From Clavulina sp. PMI_390 (Eukaryota > Basidiomycota > Agaricomycetes > Cantharellales > Hydnaceae), in assembly GCA_015039315.1 (NCBI GenBank), contig WIDE01000035.1, positions 190,767 through 254,766 of the forward strand: a stretch of DNA of 64,000 nucleotides, given 5' to 3'. Shown here one piece after another: positions 1 to 10,179 of the stretch. The first letter of the stretch is position 1. Each line of letters begins with the position of its first letter. The notes below the pieces were generated by a model that was given only the letters and a program-made list of their open reading frames with translations, did no database searches and was not told the DNA's origin. A program made the translations under genes and the position numbers.

Positions 1-1300
1 GTTAGGTGGCGTTCGGTTCGCTGGCTTGATCGCTGTATCGCAACACACAAAGCTTCTGGGCGCACCGACAAACAGAACCTCTTCGCGATCATACAAGGTG
101 GGCTGGACCCTGTACTCCGGGATAAATGCCTAGATGCAATGACAGAGCCCGCGAGAAAGGCGGACATCCCGGGATATGCGGTCGGTGGCCTGAGTGGCGG
201 CGAGGAGAAAGACATTTTTTGGAAGATGTGAGTGACTCCTCATTCTCCTTTCTTGGTGAGCATCCAGTGAACATAGTCCGACATAGCATCTCGCAATGTA
301 CAGCAAAACTGCCCGAAGATCGTATGCATATTTTCGAGTGTAATCTCCCGTATGAGATAGCTCATTATCCGTTTAGGCCCCAGGTACTCTATGGGCATCG
401 GCTTTGCTGAAGGTTGGTGATGTGTCAATATTGCCACCCCTTGGCTTGCAGCTAACTGATGCATCTGCTAGATTTACTCGTATGCGTCGCTCTCGGCATC
501 GATATGGTAAGCAAGAAGTGGTGGCGATTCTGCTCCCTTACTCAAGGTGTTTTACGTGGTGTAATCTCATCGTCAGGCGGACTGTGTATTCCCAACACGA
601 ACGGCTCGTTTCGGTGTAGCACTTACGCTGAACGGCCCTCTCAACCTTCGTATGTTCCTCGTTATCTTTCCTATGTACCTGCCGTTAGATCAAATGACTA
701 ATATTCGCTCTTATTAACAGGGCTAGGGAGGCATGCCAGGAGCTTCATCCCAATCGATGATACATGTCCTTGTCCAACCTGCTCCACTGGCACGACGCGA
801 GCGCAGCTCCACCACCTGGTTTCGCACGAAACAGTCGGGGCGCATGGTAAGACCCAACCCCATATTTCATCGTGTCAATTCCTGATGAATCATATCGCAA
901 TTCTCCTTGCCACTATCCCCGGATAGCTGTTACGCTCCATAACGTCGTCTTCGAGGCGCGCCTTATGGGCGGTGCACGCGACGCAATCCTCGAGGATCGT
1001 TTCCCGGCATACGTTCAGGAATTCTTCGATAGTTATTTTGGTGAACCATCCAAGACAGGCGCAGATAGCGATGTTGTCGTGACATACCCACGCTGGTGTG
1101 TTGATGCGCTGAGGAGCGTGGGGATCGACTTGCTGGGGCCGGAATCAGGTAAGAAGAAGTTGGTGGTGGACGGGAAGGGGGCGAAGTGGGAGTACTCTGA
1201 TCTCAGCAACACGACCCCCAAATGGATTGGCCAAGCGCAAGCTCAGAATCGCGCGGGGACGACTACGGGTGATGCGGAAGGTGGAGTGGAACCGGCATAG
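1..1300 (+). CDS. Queuine tRNA-ribosyltransferase catalytic subunit (TGT/QTRT1), 5' end outside the window
   Basis: Exchanges guanine-34 for queuine in tRNAs with GUN anticodons. The N-terminal part lies left of the window. Exons read by eye: 1 to about 227, about 270-321, 377-412, 472-506, 577-649, 721-846 and 927-1300. Visible motifs are [46 protein letters not shown] and [12 protein letters not shown], which holds the nucleophilic Asp of the family. The CPCPTC motif with the downstream LVSHE His forms the zinc site. The C-terminal exon (VTLHN to stop) matches the usual family end. The join between the first two exons (about 227-270) could not be fixed exactly. Eukaryotic enzymes work with a second, non-catalytic subunit, which is not seen here. 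The gene converges on the Duo1 gene with about 80 bp between stop codons. Confidence 0.93.
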
Positions 1301-1380
1301 AAAACGATGATAATTTAGCGATATAATCATAATATCTGCCGCCATTCACAAGTAGGAACGAGTCCCTCACGAGCAGTCGT

Positions 1381-2603
1381 TCAGGTGCTCCCCCTACCTC
1401 TCCCAGCTGCTGTCGTCCCACGAACTCCACGGCCAGCCACGGGAGGGCGGATGCCAGAGACAGATGGGATCCCCGTTTTGCCCCGCCCCCTGATTGAGCT
1501 GCCAGCCGTTGTTCCAATGTTAGGCGACGTGCGGGTGGCGCTTAAGGTTGGCGTGCGACTTCGAACTGAGGGAGCTGTAATACCAAATGATATTAGCACG
1601 AGCATAGGACGAGATAACAAAAAGCCTCCAACGAACCAGCACGCCCCCGCCCTCGTACAGTTGTCCCGCGACCTCGTTCTTTTGCCTGAGCGGCACGTTC
1701 TGCAGCGTCTCGAGCCTCCGCTTCCCTCCTTTCCTGTTCTTCTCGCTCGCGCCTCAAGGCTTCCTCCCGCGCAAGCCGAGCCTCTTCCTCGCGTCGCCGC
1801 GCTTCTTCGATTCGCATCTCGTCCTGCGCTCAACGAAACAATGTCAGCAAAGGATCATATACGAACCAAGAAAGGAAAAGCTTACGGCTGAAGCACCTTC
1901 CCAATCTGGATTAAGGAGCAATCGTGAATTATGCTCTGCCTGGCCCAAAATGGCTACATATCGATCGAGTAGCTCTTTGGTACGGCCAACTCTCGACTCT
2001 AAGGACTAGAAATGCCCGGAGATGAGCCAGATTCATAAGAAAATATGGGCATATAAAACATACCCGCTGTTTGAATCTTACTGCCTGCACGGCTATGCCA
2101 AAGCTATCGAACGCTTCGTTTACTCTCTGCAGCTCGTAGAGCTGTTGTCTGAGACGATCATCCTCAGACATAGGTGGACGCAGAGGGGTAGTAGACGCAG
2201 GTTCAGCTGCAGCTACAGGCGCTTCTTTTTCAATTTTCGATGGTGTCGCTTCAGTCTTGGGAGTTGAAGGAATGATGTTGCCTGTCGGGTCGAGATCAAC
2301 ATCTTCCGTTGTAAGGGTATGCTCGTCCTCTGTAGGAGACGTTCCCGGGTCTGGATCATCTGGTTGAGGTTCCCCAAGATCTCCCTCAGGTATTACCTCG
2401 GTGAGTTCTTCTTCGTCCATATAAGATTCATCAGCATCGGCGTCCTGCGAATCATCAATAGCACTTCTTTGAGCCAGTAGAGTGAATCGGGTTGAACGCG
2501 GAGGGATCGGGTTTTTCCGTGGCGGTTGGGGGGCATCAAGGTCTGATAGAGACATTTCATCAGCATCCCCTACTTGTGCTGGCGCAAAGGATCTGGGAGG
2601 CAT
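1381..2603 (-). CDS. DUO1: DASH/Dam1 complex subunit Duo1
   Basis: Subunit of the fungus-specific DASH (Dam1) ring that couples kinetochores to spindle microtubules. Four exons read on the minus strand: 2603-2082, 2005-1886, 1823-1637 and 1574-1381, giving about 340 residues in one frame. An acidic, Ser/Pro-rich N-terminus is followed by the Duo1 core: LRQQLYELQRVNEAF, then after the intron SRVGRTKELLDRYVAILGQ and LLLNPDWEGAS. A strongly charged Arg/Glu coiled coil (EEARRREEEARLAREEAL) and a Gly/Arg-rich tail follow. The yeast protein is 247 residues, so the basidiomycete tail is longer. The gene is divergent from DBP10, with 94 bp between start codons. Confidence 0.85.
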
Positions 2604-2697
2604 GTTGGGCGCGTTGTTGTTGATTGTGTGGAGTGAGTGGACAAGCAGTCATCGGCACAAACAAACATCTTCGAGTGTCTGCCAAAAAAGTCCACCA
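2604..2697. promoter_or_regulatory. Short divergent intergenic region, putative bidirectional promoter of DUO1 and DBP10
   Basis: Only 94 bp separate the ATG of DUO1 (minus) from the ATG of DBP10 (plus), so both promoters or 5' UTRs must lie in or overlap this stretch. I see no clear TATA box. The role is inferred from the arrangement alone. Confidence 0.5.
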
Positions 2698-5600
2698 ATG
2701 GGACTGAAACGAAAGCGAGACTCTCAACGTCCGAAAAAGCCCGTGAGACCGCCATCCGAAGAGCCGTCTGACTCCGATGATGGCTCAGACTTTGAAGTTG
2801 TCCCTGGCAATGATGATGGAATCGACATCTCTTCTGCTTTGATGGGTGGCCTTCATGCTGATCAAGATGAGGACGACGATGACATCGAGGGACTAATTCG
2901 CTCTCAACAAGAAAAGCAGAATGTCAAATCCGGTGCTCAGACTGTGAAGCGGGCTGTGAAAGGTCAAGCAAAGCAGGGTGCTAGCGCTGTTGGCGGGGGA
3001 AGCTTTCAAAGCATGGGTGAGTCTAGTTACTCCACGGTATCTACAATAAATACTTAGGAGATCGCGGCAACATCATACAGGCCTTCACCCATCTCTCCTT
3101 CGTGCTTTGATCGTACGGGGCTACAAAACACCCACCCCGATCCAGCGAGCTTCCATTCCCTCTTTACTCGCCTCGCCTCCCAGAGACCTCGTCGGTATGG
3201 CTCGGACAGGCTCCGGCAAGACTCTTGCATATATGATTCCCCTCCTTCAACGCCTTGGTGGGAGACACTCGACATCTTTTGGTGCACGAGCACTTGTGCT
3301 TGTCCCCGCTCGAGAACTCGCGCTGCAAGTTTTGAAGGTCGGAAAAGAGCTTGCTCGAGGCTGGAACTCAGGTGCTGGAGCCCATGCGGGAGACAATGAG
3401 GTTGACGAAGAACAAGAGTCCAAGTCGTCTCAGGCTTTGAGGTGGGGTCTCATTGTCGGTGGCGAGAGCATGGATGAGCAGTTTGAGGTTATCACGAGCA
3501 ATCCAGACGTGTACGTATTACACTGGCGCGCTATTATTAAATCTGGCGATACTGACAGTTTCCCCGTCTCTAGAATTATTGCGACTCCTGGTCGTCTCTT
3601 GCACTTGGCTGTAGAGATGAACCTCGACTTGAAGTCAATACAATACGTCGTCTTTGACGAAGCCGATCGGCTCTTCGAGATGGGCTTCGAGACAGCTCTT
3701 ACCGAAATCCTCCACCGCCTTCCTGCAACCCGACAGACTCTTCTCTTCTCTGCTACCCTCCCCAAATCCCTCGTCGAATTCGCGAAGGCGGGCCTACAAA
3801 ATCCAAAACTCATCCGCTTAGATGCTGAAAGTAAAATCAGCTCCGATTTGCGGATGGGATTCTTCTCCGTCAAGGCTGCCGAGAAGGAGGCATGCCTTCT
3901 TTCATTGCTCCGGGATGTCATCCAGGTCCCCCTTGGTGGCCCATCAAGGGACGCCGACGAAAGCGGCGATGAAGATTCTGGTGACGAGGATACTAAGAAG
4001 AAGCGAAAAGGCAAAGGCAAAGCAAAGGAGAGAATTGCCAAGCCGCGCATCCTTGCACCTCACCAGACCCTCATATTCGTCGCCACCAAACACCATGTCG
4101 AATACTTGATTGCCTTGCTCGCAGAGGTGGGCTATGCGGTCTCGCACATTTATGGCGCCCTCGATCAAGCGGCACGAACCCTTCAGATGGACAAGTTCCG
4201 CCGTGGCGTTACCTCCATCCTCGTCGTCACTGATGTCGCAGCTCGGGGTATCGATATCCCTGTGCTAGAAAACGTGATCAATTATGATTTCCCTCATGGT
4301 GCGCGTGTCTTCGTTCATCGGGTCGGCCGGACGGCGCGTGCTGGACAGAAAGGCTGGGCATGGTCATTTGTTACGCACAATGAGCTACCACATCTGCTTG
4401 ATCTGCAGCTCTTCCTCGGGCGTCCTCTCGCAAGCTCTGCACCAGATGGCGAAGTCTCTTTCACGGAGTCTCTTGTACTAGGGACATTCGATCGGGATAC
4501 AATTGATACTGATGTCGAGTACCTTGCGAGGCTGGATGTATCAAACTCGTCGTTACCGACGCTCAAGCAGGTCATGACGCGCGGTCAGACTCTGTACGAG
4601 CGGAGCATCGGTAAGGCTAGTCAGGCCAGTTTTGCGCGTGCTAAGGAAATGGTGAAGGATGGCCGATGGGGCTTGAGTGGGGCTGCGGAAGCAGCTCATA
4701 TTCACCCTATCTTCGCCCTTCGTGGCGAGCCTCAACTCTCATCCTCAGCTGCAGATGCTCTCGGAGAAGGCACATCGTCATCTACTACTGCACCCGCTAC
4801 CACTTCCATTGCCCTCAATCCCAGCGTTATTGCCGCTCGCAACTCCCTCATGAAGGCCGTCGAGTCATTCAGACCGAACGAGACGGTCTTTGAGATAGGT
4901 GCACGCGGTAAGACGGCCGGCGCTGTACTCATGAACAGCCGCCGAAAGACCCTCGAGAAGATTGTCAGGAAGACAGTCACCTCAGAGACACCAACAATCC
5001 TGGCCGACGACTCTAACTGGGACGCGGGACTGAAGGCTGATGATGTGGATATGGAAATGGCGGATGAGGCTGAGCTCGAGGTATGGTTTACAAGGTGGTC
5101 CAGCTTAATCACACAATTCTGACATCTGTTATAGAGTGTTTTCGAGCTCCCGACCAAAAAGAAGCAGAAACGAGATTTCCGAGATAAGGAATTCTTCATG
5201 TCCCACTATCAAAAGGATGCAGCCACAGATAAGGGGTACGTTCGCGCGGCTGAGAAATCCCTCTTATCTACTAATCACATGTATTCTCTTTCAGTTACTC
5301 TCTCAAGGATGGTGCATCCTTCACTGAACAAGCTCGAAACGCCACATTCGACCTTGCTGGTGACGAGTCGGGGCTCACTGGCCGCCAGCGACACGACAAG
5401 CAGCTCGCATGGGACAAGAAGAAAAAGAAGTTTGTCAAAGCAGCTCAAGAAGGCGCCGACAACGTCAAGCTGGTCAAGACTGAATCTGGAGCGCGGCTGC
5501 CTGCATCCTTCCGGAGCGGTCGCTTTGACGAATGGAAAGCGAAGAATAAGACGAGCTTACCAAGAGTTGGTGAGGCAGAATCGGAACGGGCGGCGAGAGC

Positions 5601-5955
5601 AGGGGGCAACAGGACATTTGGTAGCGCGGCGGGCGGGAAGAAGTATCGTTTCAACTCGACACAAGATGCCAAACCCTTGGACCCTAGAAATATTGGGTAC
5701 GACCGCAAGGTGCGCATACTCAAGAAGAAGCAGGCAGGTGCGGCTGGAGATGGTGGCGACGATGGCGAACGACCGGCCGGGAAATCGGGTGGAGGTAAGG
5801 GTGGGAGACCCGGTAAGGGCTCAAAGTTCAGTGGCGCGAACGTTCAGAGAGCGAAGAACGAGCTCAAGTCGGCAGAGCAGATCCGCAGGTCTCGAGCATT
5901 CGAGGCGCAGAAAAAGGCGAGAAATGCTCGACCGTCCAAGAAGGGGAAGAGGTAA
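2698..5955 (+). CDS. DBP10: DEAD-box ATP-dependent RNA helicase Dbp10 (DDX54 orthologue)
   Basis: Nucleolar RNA helicase for 60S ribosomal subunit assembly. Exons 2698-3016, 3081-3510, 3574-5080, 5135-5235 and 5295-5955 join in frame to about 1,005 residues (yeast protein 995). The N-terminus is acidic, then GSFQSMGL (Q-motif region) and PTPIQ. Helicase motifs: ARTGSGKT (I), PAREL (Ia), TPGR, DEAD (II), SAT (III), ARGIDIP (V) and HRVGRTAR (VI). The second exon-exon join restores DVIIATPGR, which supports the splice choice. A Lys/Asp-rich linker sits between the two RecA lobes. The last exons carry the DBP10 C-terminal domain (FMSHYQKD, YSLKDGASF) and a Lys/Gly-rich basic tail ending in KKGKR. 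Confidence 0.95.
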
Positions 5956-6742
5956 TCTGGTTACTTTATTACCTACCACTCTGCTGTGCTCGGTCGCAGT
6001 TTCCCTCTCTCGATATATGTAACGGCCACCTCTGCTCATGTTCAACGCGCTGCGTATTCTGAGGGTGCATGATCTGACATAATATAAGAGTTCGCATGTG
6101 TCACCCATCAGAGCGATATACTGAACACAGTACTAATGCTCTCATGCGCACAAAAAGGGCCCAGGGATCTATTTCTGGCCTCCCTTTATCACAATATCTT
6201 TCCCACATTCATCCAAGTGGAGTCGTGGAGTCGGCGTAAATGAACATTATTCAAGCATATTGTTGTTTGACAACTGGCAACCGACTTCGAACTTCCATTT
6301 TGATAAGGCTAGTACTAGTGTTGACTGGCTAAAGGTTTTGCTCTGCTCGTCGAGGAATAGTCTGTCGTGTCTTGGTGTCCCTGGGATAGCGCACAGGGAC
6401 GGTTTGAGAACGGCCTGGAGAATCAGGACCAACTGAATAGCGATGACGTCGTCCAAGTCTGTCAGTCGACCAAAGTCTCGACAGTCCCCGAATAGTTGAA
6501 CCGTGATGGCAAGTTAGAATGGGAATAGAAAGCAATAATAACTCCCAGATCAGTGATCAGATGCTCCCAATTGCATTCACCGACCGCTCGGACGGACTGG
6601 ACTTTGACAGCGGATGCAGTTACCCGCCTTTCCTCCTCTGGATCCGAGCTCTCAGGGATTTTTTAGCTTGATCGTCTGATCGCCCATAAGACTACCCTCT
6701 TGTTCTCCCTCTGACGTCCACCATCCAGGCTACTCAGCTAGC
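5956..6742. other. Intergenic region between DBP10 and the lipase gene
   Basis: About 790 bp with no convincing coding region. It should hold the DBP10 3' UTR and the lipase promoter. Pyrimidine-rich sequence lies just upstream of the lipase ATG. No repeat or RNA gene was recognised. Confidence 0.5.
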
Positions 6743-8602
6743 ATGTTTCCCCTTGCCTCCACCTTGGGCGGTCTCGCCCTTGGCGCTACTCTTTTAGTGT
6801 CGATCCCAGCTATTGAAGCTTCCGTGAGTTTGTCCTCGGGTATCAGACGTCATATCTAGCCAGATGTTCATCCTCATCTCGTCAGCCAACCTGGTATGCT
6901 CCACAAGCGACTGGCGATGCCCCATTCTCGGTCGATAGCACCACCCTCGCTTCCTCAATAACCTGCCCTCGCGGAATCCAGGGAGCGGCTGGAGGTGTTG
7001 TTCTTCTGGTTCATGGGACAGGTAAGCGTAAAAGTCCCTCGATGTCCGCGACAAGGTCGTTCACAGCAGCCCTTACAACTTGTCTGGCAGGTCTCACTGG
7101 AAACGAAAGCTGGGCGAAGGGTCCCTACAATCTATATCTACCCTACGCCTCTCCAGGCTTCGACGTATGCTGGTAAGTCTGGCCTCCATCCTTGCATCTA
7201 GTGTTTCTAAAGCGCGTTCTCGCAGGATTGACCTCCCACAAATGTGAGTCTTCGGGTGTGCTCGTTTTGGCATTAACTTTGACCTGAGCCAAACTCTGAT
7301 TATTCAAGGGCACTTGGGGATGCCCAGGTTAGCGCAGAGTGCGTAACCACTGATGCCTCAACGCAGGTGTATTACAATGCTCATCGCATGGATTTCACTC
7401 AGATACATTGCCTACAACATTCCGGTATTGGCAGCGCAAAGCAAGACCGGCAAAGTTGCTGCAATTGCCCACTCTCAAGGCGCAGGTACAGAATTACACT
7501 TGTTCTCCTCCACTTAGCTCTGAAGCCTTGTCTGTATGGGGGGTTCCTTTTCCTTTCACAGGTCTGAATGTGCAGTGGGCTCTCGACTTCTGGCCGTCGA
7601 CTAGGGCATATGTTTCCGACTACATCGTAAGTGCCTCAGCTATCAATAATATAAGCCGGCTTAGAACTTGGCCGACTCTCTTGAAGGCTCTTGCACCCGA
7701 TTTCCATGGGACGATTGAGGGGCCGTTCAGCTGCGTCTGTAAGTTTGCTCTTAGGCCTCGTCTGAAACAGCCCTCTCACTTTACATCCTTCGCTAGCCGA
7801 GGATCTTCTCGCAGGAGGCTGTCACTACTCTGTCCTGCAGCAGACTGTTGGCTCAAAGTACCTCAACGCGCAAAACATGCGTGGCGGCTCAGCACTTGTC
7901 GCCACCTCAAGTCTTTTCACTCGATACGGTACAGATTTTATTCTTCGGGACTAGGCGTCAGCTGTTGCTCATGCCTTCCTCGCATCCACCGTCCCCTTGC
8001 CGCCAGACGACGTTATCCAGAATGAATTGGGACCAAACGCGACCTCCATCCTGCCTGGAGCGAGCAACATTGCCCTACAAGGTACAATGATTTCCTCATG
8101 CCATAAGCAGTTGCCTATCCATTGACCACACAATCCTCCGTAGACACCGATATTTGCGGACCTACTCACCTGGTGGACCACTGTATGTTCGTGCACTGAA
8201 AGTAGGAACTCCTATCTGACTCACCTTTTCTCATTTCATAACGATTGCAGTCTTCATGCTTATCGACCCTGCCGCTTATGCCCTCGCCTACGATGCCCTT
8301 ACCCACGATGGGCCCGCCTCTCCAGCACGCTTCGACAACAAGTACTGCAACTCGTTTGCGAACGGCACCCTGTTCGGCGAAGCGTTGGCGCAAACTATAG
8401 AAGACGTTGCGCTAGGCTCGGTGAGGTTATTCACGCCAATTGACTCGGTCGGGCCAAGAAGCTTGGTAGAGCCTCCTTTGAAGGCGAGTCCTTCTGCGCT
8501 ATTGTTGAAACGGGAGTGGGCTAACATGGGTTGGCCATTGATGTGTATATTTAGGCATACGTGTGTGAACAGGGCCAAGCTACTGTGTGCGGTAGTACCT
8601 AA
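6743..8602 (+). CDS. Secreted lipase/esterase of the Candida antarctica lipase B (CALB) type
   Basis: Alpha/beta-hydrolase expected to act outside the cell on esters or triglycerides. The first exon encodes a signal peptide (MFPLASTLGGLALGATLLV...). Many short introns follow. Family landmarks are in order: VHGTG (CALB: PGTG), FDVCWIDLP, AHSQGAGLNVQWALDFWPS (nucleophile Ser; CALB has TWSQG), ALAPDFHGT, LQQTVGS, then YDDVIQ (acid Asp; CALB TDEIVQ) and CGPTHLVDH (catalytic His). The Asp region appears only after splicing the intron just before ACGACGTTATCC. A last exon reading KAYVCEQGQATVCGST with two Cys ends the protein at 8602, like the CALB C-terminal disulfide region. The triad is intact. 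Exact substrate is unknown. Confidence 0.87.
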
Positions 8603-9276
8603 GATTGCCCAACCGACGGTTATTCACTTGGACATTTTCTTCGGGGCGTGTATAGAACATTTTAAGCACATACTTAGTCCAGATCGGGTATATCTCAGAT
8701 CGTTGGCCCTTGAAAGTTATATATTCAGGTCGGCTGATGGGCCAGATCTAATTTATGTCCTTTGGACGCTCCGTCTCCAGCTATGAGGCATAGCCCAGCC
8801 CATGGCGATTAATGTGTGTCGTCGTGGTCAGAGTCAGGTTTTAATATTCTCCACAACCAACCAAGCTCGCTCAATGCCGTATCGGCTTTTCCGGTGATGC
8901 GTTGGACGCGCCGCCGATGATTCTTTGCTTATCCGCATTTTGCAGCTAGCTACGATGCATATGTGCGAGTTATAGAATGTAGATCTAATCTTATCAGCAG
9001 TGTCAATATGCGAGTATGACGTAAGAATGCCCATGCGGGAAATCACGCGGAACCAGTTCCGGCTTTCGCTTCAAGCAAGTCCCCTGTCAAGACGAGGTGA
9101 GTCTACTACGATCAGCAAGTATTCTTGCTTTTGAAAGCTGTTCCGATATGCTCTTGGCTCCCTATATGCTGTTCCAAGGCCTTCTACTACTATCTAGTAG
9201 CATAAAAAGACCTGCCTTTGGTATTCCCAAGCATACCTATCACCGTGCTCGACGATCCACCCCACTGCAATTTGCA
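8603..9276. other. Intergenic region between the lipase and RraA-like genes
   Basis: About 670 bp holding the lipase 3' UTR and the promoter of the next gene. An in-frame open stretch precedes the chosen RraA start, with an ATG near 9148, so part of it could encode an N-terminal extension. Nothing else was recognised. Confidence 0.4.
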
Positions 9277-10117
9277 ATGTCTACTAGCGCCAGTGATGCT
9301 TCTTTAGACGCTCCACCCACTCCTCAGGAAATGGGTGCCAACCAGTCTTATAGCACTGAGCGTGCAGATTTGCTCGCTCCATACTCGACATGCGAGATCT
9401 CTGATGCGATGGTCAAGCTCGGTGTCGCCTCAGGAGGTCATATTCCTGATATTACCATGTTTTCACCTTCACGCGATTCAGCCACGGAAAAGATATGTGG
9501 ACCTGCATGCACCGTTCAGATGGTGGACGCCAAAGACAAGACATCGCCAACACCTCAATATCATTTTGTTGATGTCGCACCTAGGAACAGTGTTATGGTT
9601 ATTTCTACTCCCCGAGGTTAGTAGCGCAAGTCCGCTTCTTGTTATCCCGTTTTCTATTAATATAATGTCATAATCTACCCGAATACGATAAATAATAGAG
9701 GGTAAGTCTGCCGTTTGGGGCGGACTTATGGCTGCAGGAGCTCAGAACCGAGGTGTCCTAGGTGCCATTATCGATGGACGATGCCGCGACCTCGCTGAGC
9801 TCCGTTCTATTGGCCTTCCAGTCTTTGCGCGAGGTCAATCCACATTGGGGCAAGGCACGTTCACGCGACCGAGCCGTCTCAACGTCCCTATTACAATCAA
9901 ACCGATTGCAAATGACGAACAAACCCTATTTCCGGCTGTAACGGTCAAACCGGAGGACATCATTGTGGCAGATTTGGATGGCGTCGTGTGTATACCGAGA
10001 GATATGGCTGCAGAGGTGGCGAAGAGGTGCCAGAGGTCAAAAGAGATTGATGACAAGTGTATGGCAGACATCAGAGCCGGGAAAGGGATCAAGGAAACGT
10101 TCGCAAAGTGGAGATAA
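9277..10117 (+). CDS. RraA-like / 4-hydroxy-4-methyl-2-oxoglutarate aldolase family protein
   Basis: Member of the RraA/HMG-aldolase fold. Fungal members are thought to be metal-dependent class II pyruvate aldolases or oxaloacetate decarboxylases rather than RNase E regulators. Two exons: the first has STCEISDAMVKLG and CGPACTVQMVDA; the second, after a roughly 70-nt intron, has GKSAVWGGLMAAGAQNRGV followed by GAIIDGRCRDLAEL. This last motif holds the conserved Arg and Asp of the active site and metal-binding region. VADLDGVVCIPR and a helical C-terminus follow. The start at 9277 gives about 240 residues, the usual family length. An upstream in-frame ATG near 9148 would add a hydrophobic segment, possibly a targeting sequence. 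Confidence 0.85.
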
Positions 10118-10179
10118 ACCAGCAGGGAGCGGTAACAACAGCAAATCCGAAAGCAGTGGAATAGATAAACAAATAATTG

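Noticed and set aside
3430..4050. 206-codon open frame on the minus strand
   Set aside because: Antisense shadow of the DBP10 helicase core, whose motifs are clear.
9148..9276. N-terminal extension of the RraA-like protein as part of the CDS
   Set aside because: The frame is open, but the usual family length is reached from 9277. A targeting extension remains possible.
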